Source of the DNA: Edaphobacter flagellatus
GTDB lineage: Bacteria > Acidobacteriota > Terriglobia > Terriglobales > Acidobacteriaceae
Assembly: GCF_025264665.1 (NCBI RefSeq)
Contig: NZ_CP073697.1
Location: 2,542,001 to 2,606,000, forward strand
Reading direction: 5' to 3'
DNA: 64,000 nt
In this document: in pieces, positions 58,454 through 64,000 of the stretch
Layout: every line of letters starts with the position of its first letter
How positions within the stretch are numbered: the first letter of the stretch is position 1
Position numbers and translations under genes: made by a program
The notes under the pieces: model-generated
Told to the model about the DNA's origin: nothing
The model's database searches: none
The model's input: only the letters and a program-made list of their open reading frames with translations

Positions 58454-61400
58454 CTAGAAGACGAACGCGCCCTGGAAGGTGATCTGCCGAGGCGTAGCCA
58501 CTTCGTACCCGCCAAAGGTTCCAATCTGGCTGGTGAAGCGACTGCCGGTGCCTGTGATACTTCCAGTGGGGTTGACGAACTGTGCGTGGTTGAACAGGTT
58601 GGAGACCTGGGTGATGAAGTTGAACTTCACGCGCTCGGTGATCGGAGTGCTCTTGATGATCGAGACGTGCGTCTGATATAGATTTTGACCTGTCAGGCTG
58701 TTCGGCAGTGCATTGCCGAAGGTTCCCTGCTGTGGAACAGCGAAAGCACATGGGTTGAACCATAGCCCGATTGTGTGAGGCGTTTGCCCGGGAGGAGGTG
58801 TGCAGGAGGGGTTATTAGCAACGGGGCCAGGGGCGAAGGGATCACCTACCCGATCCGGCAATCCTGTCGTGGTGTTGGTGTGTGAGGGGTCGGAGCCCGT
58901 GAACGATGGCGAAAACCAGGTGCCCGACGCCAGGTAGGTGATTACGTTGGTCGACCAGCCGCCCGCGACACGGTCCGTTATTCCTCCGGCTCCGTTCAGA
59001 TACCGTTTGCCATGGCCGAATGGAAGCGAATAGGACAGTGTGCTCGAGCTGTAGTGCCGACGTGTCAGGCCATCGTTCGCATAACGGGCCAGCAGGTTGT
59101 ATGGGTTCTCCGTGTTCAGGAAGTTTGCCTGGCTGCTCGACAAGGAATAGTTGGCGGTGAAGGTAAACGAGCCGACACGGCGGCGCACGTCGAACTGCAG
59201 GCCGTTATAGTTCGCGCTGCCATTGTAGCGGACCATCGTTGCCGATACGAATTGAGGATAAGGATTGCGCGCTGCCGTCCAAGCCGTTGTGCTGGGCGTG
59301 GGCTTATTGATGTTGACTGAATAGTTCAGGCCCGTGCTCCTGGAGCCGACATACGAGACCCGGAAACCGATATTGTGCATCTCTATCTCGTAGGTCGCAC
59401 TGAATTGATGGATATGGCCATGATTGGTCTGGAGCGGGTAGCCCAGGATGCTCTGACTGGGAGCCGACGTCGTACCGTTGACTGGGTAAGGGTTCGGGAA
59501 GGAAAATGCGCTTCCAGTTGAGTTGTTGATGTAGGTCTCGCTGATCGAGAACGGCCCGGTCGATCCCAGCTGCGGATTGATCGGGAGGAAGTTGTTGAAT
59601 GTATTGGAAGCGCCCAGACGCGAGATATAGAGGCCATAGCCTCCACGCAGGACGGAATGGCTCGTTATTTGATAGGCCGCACCAATACGAGGAGCGACGT
59701 TGGTTTTGTCAACCAGAGCCCGCACACTGCCGGACTGAACCGTGATCGTCTTGGGATAGAACGGGCTTACCTTCGCAATTCCACCTGGATCGACAATGAC
59801 GTTTCCTGTTGTTGGGTCGAAGTTATACATCAGGTGATCGCTTGCGGTTGGCGTGCCGTAGATATCCCAACGCAGTCCGTAGTCAATGTTCAGCTTGGGC
59901 GAGATCTTGAACGAGTCCTGCGCGAACAGGCCGTATTCGTTCAGAGTCAGTGTGCGGCCGCTGAGCGGATTCGTGCGCTGGCTTTGCTGAGGAAGACCAA
60001 GCAGAAAATCAGCATAGGTCGAATCAGGAGTACCTTGCGCACCTGGTTTCGTGACGGAGCCATTAAAGCTAAACGCTCCGTAGTCATTGACGAAGCCGTA
60101 GTAATTGCTGAAGTGGACTGCCGAGCCGCCAAACTTCAGCACATGGCGTCCCTTTTGCCAGGTGAGCGTGTCTGCGAACGTCGTAATGTGGTTGTCCGCT
60201 TTGACGCCTCCGGCAACGTTCGTCAAAGCGGTGAAACCTGAACCGCCAAAGGAGATGCTGGGGAATCCCTGTCCCTTGCTGTTGCTAGGATTCGATCCCT
60301 GCAGTCCGGTGGTGGCCAGCACCTGCGCGCCATCTGGAGGTGTTTGCCCGGCGTTGGTCTGGCCATCCACCATGTAGTCCGTGGAATAGCCGAAGCGGAA
60401 CTCATTGACCATCTGAGACGTGAACAGGTGCGTATCGCCCGCGGCCCACTGCTGGTGACGACGGTTGCGGGTCCACACCAGGATAGGAAGACCGTTGTTC
60501 AGCACGTAAGGCGTCTGACGCATCAGCCAGCGGACGAAGAAGGAGTTGTTCTTGGTCAACTGATGGTCGATGCGGGCCATCGGCCAGTCGCCGCGGTATA
60601 GGTCGGTGTTGAAGGGGAACTGAAAGGCGTAATTGTTTGCCTGACTTGTTGCCGGACCGTTATTCGGGGCTGGAATGTAGTTGTCCTGAAAGGCCTTGGC
60701 CACCGGACTGATGCGTGAGGCCGGGATGGTGTTATTGGGGAACTGCTGACCGGTCTGTGGGTCGATGATAGGTGTTGAGAAGACCCCGGAGCGCATCGCC
60801 ATCGTGGGAACGTTTGCCAGCGACTGGTAGCCCAGCGGAATCTTCTGTGCGAACCACTGGCCGTAGAAGAAGGTGCGGTCGCGCCAGATGTAGCCTCCGC
60901 CCTCAAGATTCCATTCGTGCTGTAGGTAAGGGCTTTTGACGGTGGTGAAGTAGCCGCGCGCGTTGAAGACCGAGTCGTAGATGCGATAGCTGGCGCTGCC
61001 GTGGAACTTGTTGGTGCCGCGCTTAGTGACCAGGTTGATCTGCACGGGAACGGCGCTCTCTGCCGGAGCGTTGAAGAGCGAGGCTGAGACCTGCTCGAAG
61101 AAGTTTGCGTTGTTGCTCTGGTTACCCTGCAGGTCGTTGGCGATGCCGTCGAAGGTCTGCGACTGTTGCTGCTGTGATTGGCCGTTCGCAATGGGAGAGC
61201 CTGTGCCGCCCTGCACGCCGGCGAGCGTCGTCAGCATGCCATAGATCGCAGGGTAGATCATGACCTGCGGCGATTCGTCGTGCTGCTTCATCGTGAACAG
61301 CCCGCTGAGTGTCGGCGATTCAGTTGAGATGACGGCAGCGCCCGCCGAGACGGTGACCTCGTCCGTCGTTGCGCCGAGTGCCAGCGATGGATTCACGCGG

Positions 61401-61762
61401 CGCACCTGGCCGCTGTCAAGGATGATGTTCTGCGCCACAAACTGCTTGAAGCCCTGTGCGCTGCAACGAAGCTCGTAGGTACCGGGCTTCAGTTCGCTGA
61501 GTTCGAAGTCGCCGTTGTCGTTCGAGGTGGCCTCGCGGACCTTCTGGCCGGTCAGGGGCTCGTAGAGCTCGACCTTTGCCTTGGACACGACGCTGCCGGT
61601 TGCGTCCATCACCGTGCCGCGCAAGGTAGCGTTTACAGCCTGGGATCTTCCTGGAAGTGTGGATGCAAAGAAAAGGAGAGCTACGAGCAGGAATCGAAAC
61701 ACAAACCTGCTGCCTGAGGACTGGGAGACGTGGCAAAAACGGGGAGCGTTGAGACAGGACAT
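58454..61762 (-). CDS. TonB-dependent-receptor-like outer membrane protein with N-terminal Cna-B domain (2)
   Basis: An 1102-residue protein starting at the ATG at 61762, eight bases after GAGAGG. A signal peptide (FRFLLVALLFFASTLPGRSQA) is followed by a carboxypeptidase regulatory-like domain (about 40-125; LRGTVMDATGSVVSKAKVELYEPLTGQKVREATSNDNGDFELSELKPG), a plug region and a barrel ending QITFQGAFVF. It resembles the large oligosaccharide-type receptors abundant in Acidobacteria. No SusD-like partner is adjacent. Ligand unknown. The 302 bases upstream hold a pair of GGTGGTCAAA repeats. Confidence 0.87.
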   Translation of the reverse strand: MSCLNAPRFCHVSQSSGSRFVFRFLLVALLFFASTLPGRSQAVNATLRGTVMDATGSVVSKAKVELYEPLTGQKVREATSNDNGDFELSELKPGTYELRCSAQGFKQFVAQNIILDSGQVRRVNPSLALGATTDEVTVSAGAAVISTESPTLSGLFTMKQHDESPQVMIYPAIYGMLTTLAGVQGGTGSPIANGQSQQQQSQTFDGIANDLQGNQSNNANFFEQVSASLFNAPAESAVPVQINLVTKRGTNKFHGSASYRIYDSVFNARGYFTTVKSPYLQHEWNLEGGGYIWRDRTFFYGQWFAQKIPLGYQSLANVPTMAMRSGVFSTPIIDPQTGQQFPNNTIPASRISPVAKAFQDNYIPAPNNGPATSQANNYAFQFPFNTDLYRGDWPMARIDHQLTKNNSFFVRWLMRQTPYVLNNGLPILVWTRNRRHQQWAAGDTHLFTSQMVNEFRFGYSTDYMVDGQTNAGQTPPDGAQVLATTGLQGSNPSNSKGQGFPSISFGGSGFTALTNVAGGVKADNHITTFADTLTWQKGRHVLKFGGSAVHFSNYYGFVNDYGAFSFNGSVTKPGAQGTPDSTYADFLLGLPQQSQRTNPLSGRTLTLNEYGLFAQDSFKISPKLNIDYGLRWDIYGTPTASDHLMYNFDPTTGNVIVDPGGIAKVSPFYPKTITVQSGSVRALVDKTNVAPRIGAAYQITSHSVLRGGYGLYISRLGASNTFNNFLPINPQLGSTGPFSISETYINNSTGSAFSFPNPYPVNGTTSAPSQSILGYPLQTNHGHIHQFSATYEIEMHNIGFRVSYVGSRSTGLNYSVNINKPTPSTTAWTAARNPYPQFVSATMVRYNGSANYNGLQFDVRRRVGSFTFTANYSLSSSQANFLNTENPYNLLARYANDGLTRRHYSSSTLSYSLPFGHGKRYLNGAGGITDRVAGGWSTNVITYLASGTWFSPSFTGSDPSHTNTTTGLPDRVGDPFAPGPVANNPSCTPPPGQTPHTIGLWFNPCAFAVPQQGTFGNALPNSLTGQNLYQTHVSIIKSTPITERVKFNFITQVSNLFNHAQFVNPTGSITGTGSRFTSQIGTFGGYEVATPRQITFQGAFVF

Positions 61763-62064
61763 AGCGTGACCTCTCAAAAGGGAAAGCTTTTCTGACGTGT
61801 GGAGAGAGTATTGATTACGTTTTGGATGTTAATCAACTATTTTTTGTAATTTTTTTTATCTTTATTAAAGATTTGTGCTCGCCCAGGCACTTAAACGCTT
61901 CAAAAAGGTGGTCAAACCCAGGTTGTTTTTGAGGGGCAGGACGCAAAGATCTCAAAGAAAAGGCGTTGGTGGTCAAATGCGAAAATTCTTTCAACATGTT
62001 GCAGATCAGTAAATTAGCTGATTTTTTATCGTGACTTTAGGGTGGGCTCCGGTACGATTTCGGC
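61763..62064. promoter_or_regulatory. Divergent AT-rich intergenic region with paired GGTGGTCAAA repeats
   Basis: This region lies between the divergent receptor and nuclease genes. It is AT-rich near 61830-61880 and carries two direct copies of GGTGGTCAAA at 61907-61916 and 61968-61977. No other clear -35/-10 pair was fixed by eye. No gene is supported here. Confidence 0.5.
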
Positions 62065-64000
62065 ATGTTCCCATACAACTTTGGTGGTACGCGGTTGATG
62101 TGCTTGGCCTTTGCCCTTCTAGGGATCGGTCTTCTTCCGAGCGCGGCACAGACTCCAACCCACGTCGTGATCTCGCAGGTTTACGGCGGTGGCGGCAACT
62201 CAGGCGCAACCTATAAGAACGACTTCATCGAGTTGTTCAACCCGACGACGACTCCCCAGACGCTGAACGGCTACAGCGTGCAATATGCCAGTTCCACCGG
62301 CAGCACCTATTCGGTGACGGCGCTTCCGGCGTCGGTCACGCTCCAGCCTGGGCAATACTTTCTGATTCAGGAGTCGGCCGGTTCTGCTGGCACGACGAAC
62401 CTGCCCACGCCTGACGTGACTGGCACACTCAACCTGAGCGCGACGGCGGGCAAGGTCGCGCTGGTCAGTTCGACCAACGCGCTGACCGGTTCTGCAGGAT
62501 GCCCGACTGCCGCGAACGGTGTGGTCGACTATCTCGGCTTTGGTGGCGCAAGCGGCCCGAGCTGCTACTTCGGCACGCCGGGGCCTCTGTTGTCGAACAC
62601 AACGGCAGCGGTTCGTACGAATGCGTGTGTCGATAACCAGAACAACGGGACGGATTTTTCCGCTGCAGCTCCTGTACCGCACAATACGGCCTCGATGCTG
62701 GCGCCGTGCAATCCGATCGGCTCTGGTCCGATCAAGGCTGCCGGACTGGCGACGCCTTCGACGGTGAACCAGGGCAGTCCAACGCTCCTGACGGTCACGG
62801 TGACTCCGGGAACGAATCCTGCGAGCACGGGCATTGTGGTGAAGGCCGATCTGAGCGCCATCGGCGGCTCCTCGACGCAGCCTCTGGTCGATGACGGTAC
62901 CAATGGCGATGTGACAGCGGGCGATAATATCTACTCCTATTCGGCGACGCCGACGGTGACGGGAACCTTCTCGCTGCCGATCACAGCGACGGACTCCGAG
63001 CTGCGCACAGCATCGACGAGCATCGCGCTCACGGTTGTAACACCGCCGCAGACGGTTTCGATCCAGCAGATCCAGTCGGCGAAGCCTTCACCCTATGCCG
63101 GGCAATCGGTGACAACCAGCGGCATCGTGGTCGGTGTGAAGTCGAACGGCTTCTATATCGAGGCGAAGGACGCGAGTACGACGGCGTCGACGCCGCAGGG
63201 CATCTTGATCTATACGGGATCGACGGCGAAGCCCTCCTATATCGCCATCGGCAATGAGGTGCAGGTCTCGGGTAAGGTGTCGACGTATCCGACGACTTCG
63301 CTGACTCCCGGAACGGAGATCGATGGACCGCAGACCTTTGCTCTGCTCTCGAATGGCAATGCGCTTCCTCCTGCGGTGACAATTACGCAGGCGATGGATT
63401 CGCCCTCGGGCGGCATCTATCAGTTCGCGAAGTTCGAAGGCATGCGCGTCGCGATTGATTCGCTGACGACGACCAGCGGAACAGATGCTTCGCTCACCGA
63501 ATCGACCGAGACGAACATCTCGAACGGGCGCTTCTACGGCGTAGTGACGGGCGTTCCTCGTCCCTTCCGCGAGCCTGGCGTCGCCATCACGGACACGGCC
63601 TACGGCCCGCTGCCCGCCGGCGTTCCCATCTGGGACTCGAACCCCGAGCTGCTTTATATCGATTCGAAGACCTTCGGTGGATCTGCGATCAACCTGACGA
63701 GCAATACTCAGCTAACGGGACTGTCGGGCGTCATGGACTTCTCCTTCGGTTATCCGGAGATCATCCTCGATGCGACGAACCATCCGACAATCACCGGCGG
63801 TATGGCACCGGCACCGATCCCGGTTCAGGCTGGCAACGAGTTCACCGTTGCCAGCTTTAACATGGAGCGCTTCTACAACGACGTCTCCGACCAGGACAAT
63901 CCGGGAAGCTCGGCTGTTGTGGTGACGACCGAGGCTTATCAGCGCAGGCTGAACAAGGCGTCGCTTGCTATCCGTAACATCCTCAACACGCCGGACGTGA
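62065..64000 (+). CDS. Secreted lamin-tail/endonuclease-exonuclease-phosphatase protein (3' truncated)
   Basis: The frame runs from the ATG at 62065 past the end of the window; at least 645 residues. A signal peptide (LMCLAFALLGIGLLPSAAQ) is followed by a lamin-tail-like domain (about 30-170: HVVISQVYGGGGNSGATYKNDFIELFNP and GYSVQYASSTGSTYSV), a Big/Ig-like part (about 220-320), an OB-like domain (about 330-440) and the start of an endonuclease/exonuclease/phosphatase domain (about 592 on: EFTVASFNMERFYN). This order is that of extracellular nucleases of the ExeM/NucH kind. The catalytic residues of that domain lie beyond the window. Confidence 0.85.
   Translation, partial: MFPYNFGGTRLMCLAFALLGIGLLPSAAQTPTHVVISQVYGGGGNSGATYKNDFIELFNPTTTPQTLNGYSVQYASSTGSTYSVTALPASVTLQPGQYFLIQESAGSAGTTNLPTPDVTGTLNLSATAGKVALVSSTNALTGSAGCPTAANGVVDYLGFGGASGPSCYFGTPGPLLSNTTAAVRTNACVDNQNNGTDFSAAAPVPHNTASMLAPCNPIGSGPIKAAGLATPSTVNQGSPTLLTVTVTPGTNPASTGIVVKADLSAIGGSSTQPLVDDGTNGDVTAGDNIYSYSATPTVTGTFSLPITATDSELRTASTSIALTVVTPPQTVSIQQIQSAKPSPYAGQSVTTSGIVVGVKSNGFYIEAKDASTTASTPQGILIYTGSTAKPSYIAIGNEVQVSGKVSTYPTTSLTPGTEIDGPQTFALLSNGNALPPAVTITQAMDSPSGGIYQFAKFEGMRVAIDSLTTTSGTDASLTESTETNISNGRFYGVVTGVPRPFREPGVAITDTAYGPLPAGVPIWDSNPELLYIDSKTFGGSAINLTSNTQLTGLSGVMDFSFGYPEIILDATNHPTITGGMAPAPIPVQAGNEFTVASFNMERFYNDVSDQDNPGSSAVVVTTEAYQRRLNKASLAIRNILNTPDV

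Noticed and set aside
1..64000. tRNA, rRNA, CRISPR arrays, transposases or prophage genes
   Set aside because: No tRNA cloverleaf with a TTCGA arm, no direct-repeat array with regular spacers, and no DDE, serine or tyrosine recombinase was recognised on either strand.

Overview
The window looks like a chromosomal segment of an Acidobacteriaceae-type bacterium (Acidobacteriota, Terriglobia; Granulicella/Edaphobacter/Terriglobus-like). This rests on a moderately high GC content (judged by eye) and on gene families typical of that group: three very large duplicated FtsX/MacB permeases (ADOP type), two of them directly behind a PadR regulator; two carboxypeptidase-regulatory-domain outer-membrane receptors; DUF1080, ThuA and Gfo/Idh/MocA secreted proteins; HYDIN-like repeat proteins; and an HpnI-like hopanoid glycosyltransferase. 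No phage, integrase, transposase, CRISPR array, tRNA or rRNA was seen. The one RNA gene is rnpB (RNase P RNA, minus strand, about 27117-27554).

Layout. 1-6430: ankyrin protein, variant GDSL esterase, ICMT-like methyltransferase + TetR, SDR behind a perfect operator palindrome, zinc alcohol dehydrogenase, HU. 6430-10815: phased T-tracts upstream of HU, a small unknown gene, then a cluster XRE regulator - NfeD-like - flotillin - PspA whose promoter contains two perfect 14-bp inverted arms. 10815-17310: secreted GH5 cellulase with a long leader, ruvA, a Crp/Fnr regulator, an A2-type cytochrome oxidase subunit I translationally coupled to a 69-residue Cys-rich protein, a perfect TGTGA-N6-TCACA site, DUF1080. 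17386-26573: Gfo/Idh/MocA, Fsr-like MFS, PadR-ADOP pair 1, ThuA, TlpA, a second MFS. 26574-30733: a repeat-like intergenic element, rnpB, PadR-ADOP pair 2. 30740-36034: divergent unit of ECF sigma/anti-sigma versus metallophosphoesterase/diheme cytochrome, sharing a GGAATAAAT palindrome; an ActE-like cytochrome fusion; a membrane protein. 36055-42456: MarR operator and gene, a secreted protein, TonB-type receptor, two tandem MacB-type permeases without an ATPase. 42457-49008: ADOP 3 (no PadR), then hpnI, sugar-nucleotide epimerase and 6-dehydrogenase. 49007-64000: a giant secreted beta-propeller/HYDIN protein, HI0933 flavoprotein, NHL-type lipoprotein, second copy of the intergenic element, rlmI-like methyltransferase, a second receptor and a truncated secreted lamin-tail nuclease.

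Regulatory DNA is unusually readable here: at least six gene pairs have a perfect or near-perfect palindrome at or next to the promoter, and most convergent gene ends share a GC-rich bidirectional hairpin. The most interesting candidates are the XRE/NfeD/flotillin/PspA membrane-stress cluster, the two diverged promoter-plus-terminator intergenic elements, the small Cys-rich protein coupled to CoxI with a nearby CRP-type site, and the internal lipobox-like C-terminal module of the giant secreted protein.
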